The notes: generated by a model from the sequence alone, not told the origin. A DNA stretch of 38,680 bases from Burkholderiales bacterium RIFCSPLOWO2_12_FULL_65_40 (GCA_001770955.1 MESL01000022.1:1-38680), one strand, 5' to 3'. Counted from the first letter of the stretch, positions 7,136-15,398 are shown. Translations and numbers: made by a program.

Positions 7136-8736
7136 CAACAACTATCAAGGTGGGCGCGCTCGTGCTGGCCGCCACGGCACTGGCTGCGGGAGGCGGCTAT
7201 TGGTACGGGCAACGCCAGTCCGCTGCGCATGGATCAGTGCAGGCGACATCGACTGTTGCTTCGGCAAACGATAAGAAGGAACGCAAGGTTCTTTATTACC
7301 GCAATCCGATGGGCTTGCCCGATACGTCCCCGACGCCCAAGAAGGACCCGATGGGGATGGATTACATCCCCGTCTACGAGGGCGAGCAGGAACCGGAAGC
7401 CGGAAGCGCCAACCAGATCAAGATCAGCACCGACAAGGTTCAGAAGCTCGGGGTGCGCGTTGAGGCTGTCAGCCTGCGCAGCCTGGACAAGATGGTGCGC
7501 GCTGCAGGCCGCATCGAACCCGACGAGCGCCTGACCTACGCCATCACCCCCAAGTTCGAGGGCTACGTCGAACGCTTGCATGTCAACGCCACCGGCCAGG
7601 CCGTGGGCAAGGGCCAGCCGTTGTTCGAGGTCTACAGCCCAGAGCTGGTGTCGGCGCAACGCGAATATGCGATTGCCGCCCAAGGGGTCGACGCCTTGAA
7701 GGGCGCCAGCGAGGAAACACAGAAAGGAATGCGAGAACTCGCCGAATCGGGCCTGACGCGCCTGCGCAACTGGGATATTTCGGACGAGCAGGTGAAGGCG
7801 CTGACTCAGTCGGGCACGGCGCGCCGCACCCTCACATTTCGCTCGCCGGTGGCAGGCATCGTGACCGAGAAAAAGGCGGTACAGGGCATGCGTTTCATGC
7901 CAGGCGACGCGCTCTACCAGGTCACTAACCTGTCTTCAGTGTGGGTGATAGCCGATGTATTCGAGCAGGACATCGGCTTGGTCAAAACAGGGGCAAAGGC
8001 CACGGTTCGCATCAACGCCTACCCGGACAAGGTATTCACCGGTTCCATCACCTACGTCTATCCAACGCTCACGGCTGAAACTCGCACCGTGCCCGTGCGG
8101 GTCGAATTGACCAATGCAGGTGGGTTGCTAAAGCCGGGCATGTTTGCACAGGTGGAACTGCCCGCCGCCTCCAAGGGCACCGTGCTGACGGTACCGACGT
8201 CGGCGGTTATCGACAGCGGAACACGGCAGATCGTTCTGGTGCAACTCAAGGAGGGGCGTTTCGAGCCCCGCGAAGTCAAGGTCGGCGCGCGCAGCGAGGA
8301 CCGCATCGAAATTATCGAGGGCGTGCAGGACGGTGAGATGGTCGTAGTGGCCGCCAATTTCCTCATCGATGCGGAAAGCAACCTCAAAGCCGCCATCGGA
8401 GGCCTGGGGCATACAGGACACGGGACTCAAGCCACTCCTGATGGATCAGCAAGCACCAAGGCCGTCACAGGCGTGGGTCACCAAGCCGAAGGCACAGTAG
8501 AGGACATCGATACGAAGTCATCCACGGTGACGCTGGCGCACGGCACGGTGCCCAGCCTCAAATGGCCAGCCATGTCCATGGAGTTCAAGGTAGCGAACAG
8601 CGATTTGCTGAAACAGCTCAAGCCTGGCGCAGCGGTGGCGTTCGAGTTCGTCGAACGCGGGCAAGGAGAATGGGTGATCACCGCAGTCAAGCCCTCGGGC
8701 AATGCCACGCCCAATTCCCACGCCGGTCACAACTGA
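7132..8736 (+). CDS. cusB: RND efflux periplasmic adaptor CusB with built-in metal-binding and CusF-like domains
   Basis: A 534-residue membrane-fusion protein. In order it has an N-terminal anchor (residues 5-24), a short heavy-metal-binding unit with YYRNPMGLPDTSP and KDPMGMDYIPVY (about 55-85), barrel-sandwich/lipoyl and beta-barrel domains (about 100-430), and a C-terminal CusF-like OB domain (about 440-520) with KWPAMSMEF. In CusF, Met and Trp of this segment hold Cu(I) or Ag(I). The adaptor thus combines CusB and CusF, which are separate proteins in E. coli. It overlaps cusC by four bases and lies 15 bases before cusA. Confidence 0.93.
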   Translation: MTTTIKVGALVLAATALAAGGGYWYGQRQSAAHGSVQATSTVASANDKKERKVLYYRNPMGLPDTSPTPKKDPMGMDYIPVYEGEQEPEAGSANQIKISTDKVQKLGVRVEAVSLRSLDKMVRAAGRIEPDERLTYAITPKFEGYVERLHVNATGQAVGKGQPLFEVYSPELVSAQREYAIAAQGVDALKGASEETQKGMRELAESGLTRLRNWDISDEQVKALTQSGTARRTLTFRSPVAGIVTEKKAVQGMRFMPGDALYQVTNLSSVWVIADVFEQDIGLVKTGAKATVRINAYPDKVFTGSITYVYPTLTAETRTVPVRVELTNAGGLLKPGMFAQVELPAASKGTVLTVPTSAVIDSGTRQIVLVQLKEGRFEPREVKVGARSEDRIEIIEGVQDGEMVVVAANFLIDAESNLKAAIGGLGHTGHGTQATPDGSASTKAVTGVGHQAEGTVEDIDTKSSTVTLAHGTVPSLKWPAMSMEFKVANSDLLKQLKPGAAVAFEFVERGQGEWVITAVKPSGNATPNSHAGHN

Positions 8737-8751
8737 TTTTCGGGAGACACC

Positions 8752-11700
8752 ATGCTTGCGAAGATCATCGATTGGTCGGGAAGAAACCGTTTCCTCGTAC
8801 TGCTGGCGACTTTGTTCGTCATTGTTGGCGGCGTCTATGCTGTGCTCAAAACCCCGCTGGACGCGTTGCCGGACCTGTCTGACGTTCAGGTTATCGTCTA
8901 TACCGAGTATCCAGGGCAGGCCCCGCAGGTGGTCGAAGATCAGGTCACGTATCCGTTGACCACGTCCATGTTGTCAGTACCCAAGTCCAAGGTGGTGCGG
9001 GGCTTCTCCTTCTTTGGCGCCTCGTTCGTCTACATCATCTTCGAGGACGGCACCGACATCTACTGGGCACGCTCGCGCGTGCTCGAATACCTCAACTTTG
9101 CGGCGGGGCGCATGCCCAAAGGCGTGACACCACAGATCGGTCCGGATGCGACGGGCGTGGGCTGGGTCTACCAGTACGCGCTGCTGGCCAAGGACAAGAC
9201 CCTGGCCGAACTACGCACGCTGCAGGACTGGTATCTGCGCTATCAGCTCACCAAGGCACACGGCGTGGCAGAGGTTGCATCAATCGGCGGGTTTGTGCAG
9301 ACATACCAGATCACCGTCGATCCGGTGAAACTGCGGGCCTATGGTATTCCTCTGGCTAAGGTTTCGCAGGTAGTGCGCGAGTCGAATCGCGATGTCGGCG
9401 GACGTCTCGTGGAGATGGCCGAGACCGAGTACATGGTGCGCGGCAGGGGCTACCTTCGAGGCGTGGCCGACATCGAAAACCTCGTGGTCAAGGCCGAAAA
9501 AGGTACCCCGGTTCTGATCCGAGACATTGCCCGGGTGGAACTGGCGCCGGACGAGCGCCGTGGACTGACAGAGCTTAACGGTGAGGGCGAAGTGGTCTCG
9601 GGAATCGCCATGTCCCGCTATGGCCAAAACGCGCTGGAGGTGATTCACAACCTCAAGGAAAAGATTGCCGAGGTCTCGACTGGCTTGCCGCCGGGCGTCA
9701 CGATCGAGGCGGTTTACGATCGGTCCGACCTCATCCACCGTGCCATTGACACGCTCAAACGTACTTTGCTGGAGGAGAGCCTGATCGTCGCGCTTGTCTG
9801 CATGGTTTTTCTCATGCACGTCCGCTCGGCGCTGGTGGCCATTTTGATGCTGCCCGTCGGTGTATTGATCGCCTTCATCGCCATGCGATTGCTGGGCATG
9901 AACTCCAACCTGATGAGCCTGGGCGGCATCGCCATCGCTATCGGGGCCATGGTGGATGCTGCAATCGTCATGATCGAGAACGCGCATAAGCACGTGGAAC
10001 GCCTGCCCGCCGACCACAGCAATGCTGAGCGTGTGGAGGCCATGATCGCAGCCTGCAAGGAAGTAGGACCAGCGCTGTTCTTTTCGCTGCTCATCATCAC
10101 CGTGTCCTTTCTGCCAGTGTTCACTCTGGAATCGCAGGAGGGGCGCCTGTTCTCGCCACTGGCCTACACCAAGACTTTCGCAATGGCTGGGGCTGCGCTT
10201 CTGTCCGTGACGTTGGTGCCGGTACTGATGATGCTGTTCATCCGGGGACGGATCATGCCTGAGTCCCGTAATCCGGTGAACCGGTTCCTGATCTGGACCT
10301 ACCGTCCCATCATTGCCGCTGTAATGCGCTGGAAGAAGCTGACAATTGCTACGTCGCTTCTGGTTCTGGGTGTTTCGATCTATCCCGCCAGCCAGTTGGG
10401 ATCCGAGTTCATGCCTACGCTCAACGAAGGCACGCTGTTGTACATGCCCGCGTCGCTGCCAGGCATGTCCATCACCAAGGCGGCTGAGCTATTGCAAACG
10501 CAAAACAAGATCATCAAGAGCTTTCCCGAAGTGGTGTCGGTCTACGGTAAGGCTGGGCGAGCCAATACGGCAACCGATCCGGCGCCTACCGAGATGTTCG
10601 AGACCGTCATCAATCTCAAGCCCGAATCCGAATGGCGCTCGGGCATGACGATGGACAAGCTGATCGCCGAGTTAGACCAGGCGCTGCAGTTCCCAGGCGT
10701 ATCCAACGCCTGGACCATGCCCATCAAGGCGCGCATCGACATGCTCTCAACCGGCATCCGTACGCCCATCGGTATCAAGGTTTTCGGCAAGGATCTGGGC
10801 GAAATGGAACGCCTGGCGCGCGAGATTGAAACTGTAGTCAAGCAGGTGCCTGGAACGACCTCCGCGTTCGCCGAGCGCATTACCGGCGGCTTCTACCTCA
10901 ACATCGAGCCCGACCGGGCGCAACTGGCGCGCTACGGGCTGGGGGTGGGGGAACTGCAGGACGTCATCGGCACGGCGCTGGGCGGCGAGATGGTGACGAC
11001 CACCGTTGAAGGCCGAGAGCGTTTTGGTGTCACGGTGCGTTATCCGCGCGAACTGCGCGCTGACCCACAGCAGATCGCACGGGAGGTGCTCGTCCCGACC
11101 ATGGACGGCGCCATGGTGCCGCTGGGGCAGGTCGCACGCGTTGAGATCGCCAAGGGCGCGCCTGGCATCCGCACGGAAAACGCGCTTCTATCAGCCTACA
11201 TCTTCGTCGACATCCGCGACCGCGATATCGGTGGCTACGTGGCAGACGCCCGCAAAGCCGTGAACGAACAGGTCCAATTCCCGCCAGGCTACTACGCGAC
11301 CTGGAGTGGACAGTTTGAATCGATGGAACGTGCGGTGCAGAAGATGAAGGTAGTCATTCCCGTCACCTTGCTTATTATCTTTCTGCTGCTGTACCTGAAC
11401 TTCAAGCGCCTGACCGAAACCCTGATCGTCATGCTGTCGGTGCCGTTTGCACTGGTCGGAGGTATCTGGCTCATGTGGTGGATGGGCTACAACATGTCGG
11501 TGGCCGTCGCGGTGGGCTTCATCGCCCTGGCGGGTGTGGCCGCCGAGACCGGGGTGATCATGCTGATCTATCTCGACCATGCCTGGGAGGAAATCCAGGC
11601 CAAACGCCGCGCTGAAAACAAAGAGCCTAGCGTTGCGGATCTCTATGAAGCCATCATGGAAGGGGCTGTGGAGCGCGTGCGTCCCAAGATGATGACGGTG

Positions 11701-11883
11701 GTCGCCATCATGGCTGGCCTGCTTCCCATCCTGTGGGGGACTGGAACAGGCTCGGAGGTGATGAGCCGCATCGCCGCACCGATGGTGGGAGGGATGATTT
11801 CGTCGACTGTGCTCACACTGGCCGTGATCCCGGCCATTTATGGCCTGGTCAAGCAGTGGCGACTGCCGAAAATGGCGAGATAA
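8752..11883 (+). CDS. cusA: Cu(I)/Ag(I) RND efflux pump, CusA/CzcA family
   Basis: A 1043-residue inner-membrane proton antiporter with the usual twelve transmembrane helices and two large periplasmic loops. The proton-relay motif GAMVDAAIVMIEN is in TM4, with Asp402 equivalent to Asp405 of E. coli CusA. The three substrate Met of CusA (573, 623, 672) have clear counterparts here at Met565 (LLYMPAS), Met615 (PTEMFET) and Met664 (RIDMLSTG). This places it in the monovalent Cu/Ag class rather than the Zn/Co/Cd CzcA class. GGGAGA precedes ATG 8752. It is the last gene of the DUF2789-cusCBA operon. Confidence 0.95.
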   Translation: MLAKIIDWSGRNRFLVLLATLFVIVGGVYAVLKTPLDALPDLSDVQVIVYTEYPGQAPQVVEDQVTYPLTTSMLSVPKSKVVRGFSFFGASFVYIIFEDGTDIYWARSRVLEYLNFAAGRMPKGVTPQIGPDATGVGWVYQYALLAKDKTLAELRTLQDWYLRYQLTKAHGVAEVASIGGFVQTYQITVDPVKLRAYGIPLAKVSQVVRESNRDVGGRLVEMAETEYMVRGRGYLRGVADIENLVVKAEKGTPVLIRDIARVELAPDERRGLTELNGEGEVVSGIAMSRYGQNALEVIHNLKEKIAEVSTGLPPGVTIEAVYDRSDLIHRAIDTLKRTLLEESLIVALVCMVFLMHVRSALVAILMLPVGVLIAFIAMRLLGMNSNLMSLGGIAIAIGAMVDAAIVMIENAHKHVERLPADHSNAERVEAMIAACKEVGPALFFSLLIITVSFLPVFTLESQEGRLFSPLAYTKTFAMAGAALLSVTLVPVLMMLFIRGRIMPESRNPVNRFLIWTYRPIIAAVMRWKKLTIATSLLVLGVSIYPASQLGSEFMPTLNEGTLLYMPASLPGMSITKAAELLQTQNKIIKSFPEVVSVYGKAGRANTATDPAPTEMFETVINLKPESEWRSGMTMDKLIAELDQALQFPGVSNAWTMPIKARIDMLSTGIRTPIGIKVFGKDLGEMERLAREIETVVKQVPGTTSAFAERITGGFYLNIEPDRAQLARYGLGVGELQDVIGTALGGEMVTTTVEGRERFGVTVRYPRELRADPQQIAREVLVPTMDGAMVPLGQVARVEIAKGAPGIRTENALLSAYIFVDIRDRDIGGYVADARKAVNEQVQFPPGYYATWSGQFESMERAVQKMKVVIPVTLLIIFLLLYLNFKRLTETLIVMLSVPFALVGGIWLMWWMGYNMSVAVAVGFIALAGVAAETGVIMLIYLDHAWEEIQAKRRAENKEPSVADLYEAIMEGAVERVRPKMMTVVAIMAGLLPILWGTGTGSEVMSRIAAPMVGGMISSTVLTLAVIPAIYGLVKQWRLPKMAR

Positions 11884-11935
11884 GGCTGCCTGATGGGCCG
11901 AGCGCGCCCTCGATACATGGAAAGAAAGCAACTAT

Positions 11936-11954
11936 CCCCCGGCAAAACCGGGGG
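11936..11954 (+). terminator. Strong hairpin after cusA, possibly an IS200/IS605 end
   Basis: CCCCCGG / CCGGGGG closes a 5-base loop 52 bases after the cusA stop, followed by CTTTAA. It could terminate the cus operon. It is also the first of four hairpins in 100 bases next to a tyrosine-transposase remnant, so it may instead be the subterminal hairpin of that element. Confidence 0.5.
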
Positions 11955-12035
11955 CTTTAAGTTGTGAGCCGCTCGAAGCGGCTACATACGGTCGCTGACG
12001 CGACCTCTCAGTTTTGGAGCCACCGTATTGGTGGC
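11936..12035. repeat. Cluster of four perfect hairpins beside a transposase remnant
   Basis: Four non-overlapping stem-loops are packed into 100 bases: CCCCCGG/CCGGGGG (11936-11954), GCCGCT/AGCGGC (11968-11982), GGTCGC/GCGACC (11990-12005) and GCCACC/GGTGGC (12019-12035). IS200/IS605 elements carry subterminal hairpins recognised by TnpA, which explains one of them; four in a row is more than usual. On the minus strand they directly follow the TnpA-like stop codon at 12040. Confidence 0.6.
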
Positions 12036-12039
12036 GGGC

Positions 12040-12126
12040 TCACTTCCAAAGCCCCATCTGTTCGAGCCTCTCATCTTCATTTTCCTGCTCGCGGATGTAC
12101 TGCCTGATGCCACCAGCCCTCCGCCG
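12040..12126 (-). pseudogene. C-terminal remnant of an IS200/IS605-type TnpA (Y1 transposase)
   Basis: Read on the minus strand, about 29 codons before a stop give RRAGGIRQYIREQ followed by ENEDERLEQMGLWK. This matches the C-terminal helix of Y1 transposases, with the catalytic Tyr in QYIREQ, and the common E.LEQM.LW tail. No start and no upstream HUH domain are present, so it is a decayed fragment. The upstream DNA (12127-12230) is not recognisable as the rest of the gene. Confidence 0.55.
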
Positions 12127-12239
12127 TAGCCGACACAGTGCAAAAATGATGATCAGTCATTTTGGCACTGGCAATGTATGCGTCCGGCAATCCCATCTTG
12201 AGATAGACCCAGCGCCGAGGCATCGTGTGCACGATGAAG

Positions 12240-12470
12240 ATCATGCACACCTTGGCGAACGACACGATCGCCCAACGCCCCAAGCGGCGCTATTACTCCC
12301 CGGTACTCAAAGCTCAGATCGTGGCCGAATGCCAGGTCTCCGGCGCGTCAGTGGCTGACCCTTACGCCTACCTGCGCGAAGTGATGGCACGCCTGCCGAT
12401 GCAGCGCGCCAGCCAGGTCGGCAAACTGCTGCCGCACCGCTGTGAGCCCACTAAGGCTTCAAGCATTTAG
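12240..12470 (+). pseudogene. Internally deleted IS66 remnant: TnpA start joined to TnpC end
   Basis: The first part reads RPKRRYYSPVLKAQIVAEC then GASVA, the N-terminal helix-turn-helix region of the IS66 accessory protein TnpA. It passes without a break, near base 12355, into DPYAYLREVMARLP and ASQVGKLLPH, which is the extreme C-terminus of the IS66 transposase TnpC. All of tnpB and most of tnpA and tnpC are missing, so the element lost its interior in a deletion that by chance kept the frame. The product cannot be an active transposase. The exact start is uncertain (ATG at 12225, 12234 or 12240). Confidence 0.65.
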
Positions 12471-12898
12471 ATAGGACTCGACTGCGCCTCCATTGCTGCG
12501 ATCAGCGGACAACGTACTATGCCCCTTGCCGAACCGCAGAGACGAACCAACGATGAAAGTGCTGCTTCCATCCGTTGTAAGTCCGCAAGCTTGAGTCGAA
12601 CTTCAACGAGCTTGGTCTCAGCCTTCACACGAGCGTGAGCACAACTCTCCCCATCTTCAAGTTGAAGCAGCTGCGCGGTCTCGTCCAAGCTGAAACCCAA
12701 CCGCTTCGCGGCTTTGATGAAGTGCAATCGAGACTGATCGTTCCTGCCGTAGCGCCGAATGCTGCCCGAGGGCCGTTCGGGTTCTAGCATCAGCCTCTTG
12801 CGCTGGTAGAACCGAATGGTTTCAACGTTGACACCGGCCGCCTTGGCCAGATCTCCGATGGTCATGCCTGGGTCTGCGTCCAGAGGGTTGTTGTACAT
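12467..12898 (-). CDS. merR: Mercury-responsive transcriptional regulator MerR
   Basis: A 143-residue MerR-family dimer. The winged helix-turn-helix is at residues 12-80 ([20 protein letters not shown]) and the dimerisation helix at about 90-120. The three Hg(II)-binding cysteines of MerR are present at Cys86, Cys121 and Cys130, with the same 35- and 9-residue spacing as in Tn21/Tn501 MerR. In RKRLML a Gly usual in the family is replaced by Arg. The gene is divergent from merT and should both repress and, with Hg(II), activate the promoter at 12904-12934 by unwinding its long spacer. Confidence 0.93.
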   Translation of the reverse strand: MYNNPLDADPGMTIGDLAKAAGVNVETIRFYQRKRLMLEPERPSGSIRRYGRNDQSRLHFIKAAKRLGFSLDETAQLLQLEDGESCAHARVKAETKLVEVRLKLADLQRMEAALSSLVRLCGSARGIVRCPLIAAMEAQSSPI

Positions 12899-12903
12899 GG
12901 TTC

Positions 12904-12934
12904 TTGACTCCGTACTGGGGTACGGTTCTAAGCT
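12904..12934 (+). promoter_or_regulatory. mer operator-promoter
   Basis: A -35 box TTGACT (12904-12909) and a -10 box TAAGCT (12929-12934) are separated by 19 bases, the long spacer typical of MerR-controlled promoters. The dyad CCGTAC-TGGG-GTACGG (12910-12925) fills the spacer, as in Tn501 and Tn21. The -10 box ends only six bases before the merT ATG. Confidence 0.92.
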
Positions 12935-12940
12935 TATGCG

Positions 12941-13303
12941 ATGTCACTTGATTCTCTCAACCAAGTTAGCGGTGGCAAGGCACTAATCGCTGGCGGTCTG
13001 TCTGCGCTCTTCGCGTCTGCCTGCTGCCTTGGCCCCCTGGTGCTGATCATGCTGGGTGTATCTGGCGCCTGGATCAGCACATTGACGTTGCTGGAGCCTT
13101 ACCAGCCGTTGTTCATCGGTTCGGCCATCGTCGCGCTGTTCTTTGCGGCCCGCCGAATTTGGCGCCCAGTCGCTGCCTGTAAACCTGGACAGGTTTGCCA
13201 AAGGCCTGTGGTTAAGCGTTCCTACAAGACGTTGTTTGCACTGGTGGTCCTGCTGTTGGTGACCGCAATGACGTTCCCCCTGATCGCCCACTGGTTCTAT
13301 TGA
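12941..13303 (+). CDS. merT: Mercuric ion transport protein MerT
   Basis: A 120-residue inner-membrane protein with three transmembrane helices. The first helix carries the Cys pair in SACCLGPLV (about residues 27-28), and the cytoplasmic loop has the second thiol pair in CKPGQVC (about 80-86); both pairs relay Hg(II) from MerP into the cell. ATG 12941 gives the family-typical N-terminus. It lies only six bases after the -10 box and has no ribosome-binding site, so the message may be leaderless. merP follows with the start overlapping or close. No merA reductase is present in this window. Confidence 0.93.
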   Translation: MSLDSLNQVSGGKALIAGGLSALFASACCLGPLVLIMLGVSGAWISTLTLLEPYQPLFIGSAIVALFFAARRIWRPVAACKPGQVCQRPVVKRSYKTLFALVVLLLVTAMTFPLIAHWFY

Positions 13304-13317
13304 TGAAAAGAAACGAA

Positions 13318-13602
13318 ATGAAGCGAGCAATCCTGGCAAGTGCTGTGCTTGTGTTGGCGTCACCCGGCTGGGCTGCACAACAGATGGTCACCCTTTCGGT
13401 ACCTGGCATGAATTGCGCTACTTGCCCGATCACAGTCAAGAAAGCGCTGACCCGGGTAGAAGGAGTCATTGATGTGAAATCCAACTTGGCCAAGCGAGAA
13501 ACCACGGTGATCTTTGACGACACCAGAATCAAGGTGGACGCACTGACCAAGGCCACTACGGAAGCCGGATTCCCGTCAACTGTTGCCCCAAATAAGCCAT
13601 GA
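13318..13602 (+). CDS. merP: Periplasmic mercury-binding protein MerP
   Basis: A 94-residue protein: Sec signal peptide (MKRAILASAVLVLASPGWA) followed by one HMA domain with the metal loop GMNCATC and the PITVKKAL helix typical of MerP. It captures Hg(II) in the periplasm and hands it to MerT. The start could instead be ATG 13303, overlapping the merT stop, which would add MKRNE. I chose 13318 because the signal peptide then has usual length. The end overlaps the next start by four bases (ATGA). Confidence 0.92.
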   Translation: MKRAILASAVLVLASPGWAAQQMVTLSVPGMNCATCPITVKKALTRVEGVIDVKSNLAKRETTVIFDDTRIKVDALTKATTEAGFPSTVAPNKP

Positions 13603-13826
13603 CAAATGTGATCCTGAACTCAGTTCTGACGTGTCCTGACTGCGGACATGCAAAGAACGAAACCATGCCAACCGACGCATGCCAATGGTTCTACGAGTGC
13701 AAAGAGTGTCACACCGTCCTTCGTCCAAAACCGGGCGATTGTTGTGTGTTCTGCTCGTACGGGTCAGTGCCGTGCCCTCCGATCCAATCCGGTGATCAAG
13801 CCACTTGCTGCCGGCCCGAAACCTGA
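13599..13826 (+). CDS. GDCCVxC domain protein, mercury-operon associated
   Basis: A 75-residue cysteine-rich protein with ten Cys. It has a CPDCGH zinc-ribbon-like pair near residue 12, a CKEC pair near 34, and the hallmark GDCCVFCSYGSVPCPP near 46. This is the GDCCVxC family, some members of which contain selenocysteine; here every position is an ordinary Cys codon. The function is not established; metal binding or thiol chemistry is likely. The ATG overlaps the merP stop, so it is translationally coupled as the third gene of the mer operon. From 13827 to 13971 I see no gene. Confidence 0.85.
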   Translation: MTNVILNSVLTCPDCGHAKNETMPTDACQWFYECKECHTVLRPKPGDCCVFCSYGSVPCPPIQSGDQATCCRPET

Positions 13827-13971
13827 AGGTTCGCACGCACTGTCGGGGCGGCCCCCGTCCCTTCCTTGTCGCTCAGGTGGTGCGGCGCTCCGAATGGGAT
13901 GACCGCGCGGCTTACCGGATTGCGTCCAACACCGGCCGCTCGGCAGGCTTCGGTTTGGAAGCTGAGACAGC

Positions 13972-14931
13972 TCACCTAAAAAGGTATCTGGGAATCACCC
14001 AAACGTAGGCCACCATGCCAAAGAGCTCTACCAGCGACTGCACGACGATGACCACCGCAGCCACCTCCCAGCCAGTAGGGAGCAACAAGGCCAAGGGCAG
14101 GACCACGAATGAATTCCGGGTGCCCATGCTGAATGCAAGCGTTCGCCCTTGCTCCACCGGCAGGCGCAACTGAACCGCAATAACTTTGGCCAGCAAGGCG
14201 GCGGCCACCAAGAACAGTACGAAGACTGGCACCATCTTCTGCAGCTCACCAATGGTTTCCACGACGGTGCCCACCTGCGCGACCGCGATCAAGAACACCA
14301 TCAGCGCGAGCAGCGGCACCGGCCACCAGGCCATCGTGTCTCTGGACCCTTCGGCCTTTGGATGCGCTTCAATCCAGCGCTCAGCCAGCACCGCCCCGGC
14401 CAAGGGAACCAGCACGATCAACACGGCGGGAGCCAGCGTGGCCCAGTCCCATGAGGCCGGGCTCTGCGCATCTGCCATCAGCCATAGATAGAGCGGCAGC
14501 AGGATCAACTGCAACACCAGATTCAGCGGTGTGATGGCAATGGCTCGTGGCACGTCCCCTTTGCCCAGTTGGCTGAAGGTGATGAACCAGTCGGTACACG
14601 GCACCAGCAGAACCAGCAGCACGCCCAGGCGCACCACGGGTTCGAAGTCGAACACTTCGACCAATACCCACACCAGCAGTGGAAGCACAATGAAGTTGCC
14701 CAGCAGCACAGCCATTGCAAAGCGCCGGTCGCGCAGGGCATCCAGCACATGCAGCAGTGGTACTTGAAGGAACGTTGCAAACAGCAACGCCTCCAAGGTG
14801 GGCCACAACAGCGTTTCCATGGCTGGGCCGATATTTGGCCACGCCGTGCCCACCGCAAGACCGAACCCGATGGCGATCAGATAAGCCCATACCTGATAGT
14901 GCTCCAGCGTCAATCGGCTCACGAGCAGCAT
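13972..14931 (-). CDS. ACR3/BASS-type arsenic resistance transporter-like protein
   Basis: A 319-residue inner-membrane protein with about ten transmembrane helices in the bile acid:sodium symporter / ACR3 superfamily. Recognisable points are the LVPCTDWFI segment near residue 115, with the conserved Cys that ACR3 arsenite permeases use, and FSMGTRNSFVVLPLAL near 265. Export of arsenite (or antimonite) is the usual function, but substrate is not proven. CAT at 14929-14931 gives MLLVSRLTLEHYQVW as the start, overlapping the end of the MerR-type gene upstream by 13 bases, so the two form one operon. Longer upstream starts would run through the regulator. Confidence 0.75.
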   Translation of the reverse strand: MLLVSRLTLEHYQVWAYLIAIGFGLAVGTAWPNIGPAMETLLWPTLEALLFATFLQVPLLHVLDALRDRRFAMAVLLGNFIVLPLLVWVLVEVFDFEPVVRLGVLLVLLVPCTDWFITFSQLGKGDVPRAIAITPLNLVLQLILLPLYLWLMADAQSPASWDWATLAPAVLIVLVPLAGAVLAERWIEAHPKAEGSRDTMAWWPVPLLALMVFLIAVAQVGTVVETIGELQKMVPVFVLFLVAAALLAKVIAVQLRLPVEQGRTLAFSMGTRNSFVVLPLALLLPTGWEVAAVVIVVQSLVELFGMVAYVWVIPRYLFR

Positions 14932-15398
14932 CCCGAAGAATCGGTCGTAGCGGGTACGCTTTGGCGAAGGTCGGTGAGGATGTTGCAGTTGGGCGCAGGG
15001 CCACCCGCACAGCCTTCGCTGCAAGCGCGCACATAGCTCGACAGGCTGCGATCCAGACGGCGCAACTCCGCCATCTTGGCCCGCACAGCAGTCAGGTGCG
15101 TCTGGGCAATGGCGCGTGCCTCAACACAGTCGCGCTCGCCGTTGGTGGAAAGCGCGACCAGCTCACGGGTTTCATCAATCGAGAAGCCCAGGTCACGGCA
15201 GTGCCGGATGAGGATCAGCACGTCCAGCACCGATTCTGGATAGACACGGTGGCCGCTCTCGCGGCGCAAGGCTGGTGGTATCAATCCCACCTCTTCGTAG
15301 TACCGAAGGGCAGACACGGCGAACCCGACCCGCTTGGCCAAGGCACCGATGGTGAGCAACTCTGCTGCGGTTTCTGGAGCATTTGACAGATTCTTCAT
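14919..15398 (-). CDS. MerR-family metal- or redox-responsive regulator
   Basis: A 159-residue regulator. It has a MerR winged helix (LTIGALAKRVGFAVSALRYYE, residues 15-35), a long dimer helix, and a Cys-rich sensor end: Cys91 (ERDCVEA), Cys126 and Cys130 (RACSEGC), Cys138 (PNCNIL) and a CC pair near the C-terminus. The Cys91/Cys126/Cys138 layout resembles ZntR/CadR divalent sensors, while the extra Cys and the operator resemble SoxR. The inducer therefore cannot be fixed. It is divergent from a Cys-rich membrane protein and is followed by the ACR3/BASS gene. Confidence 0.85.
   Translation of the reverse strand: MKNLSNAPETAAELLTIGALAKRVGFAVSALRYYEEVGLIPPALRRESGHRVYPESVLDVLILIRHCRDLGFSIDETRELVALSTNGERDCVEARAIAQTHLTAVRAKMAELRRLDRSLSSYVRACSEGCAGGPAPNCNILTDLRQSVPATTDSSGCCS

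Noticed and set aside
9280..10017. Minus-strand open frame opposite cusA
   Set aside because: It is antisense to a complete RND pump, is His/Arg-rich as expected for shadow frames in GC-rich genes, and has no ribosome-binding site.
12077..12283. 68-codon minus-strand frame near the IS remnants
   Set aside because: It crosses the TnpA-like tail in a different phase and the IS66 fragment in antisense; the recognisable TnpA tail is in the neighbouring frame.
13827..13971. Short open frames between the mer operon and the ACR3/BASS gene
   Set aside because: They have no ribosome-binding site and no recognisable protein pattern; treated as intergenic.
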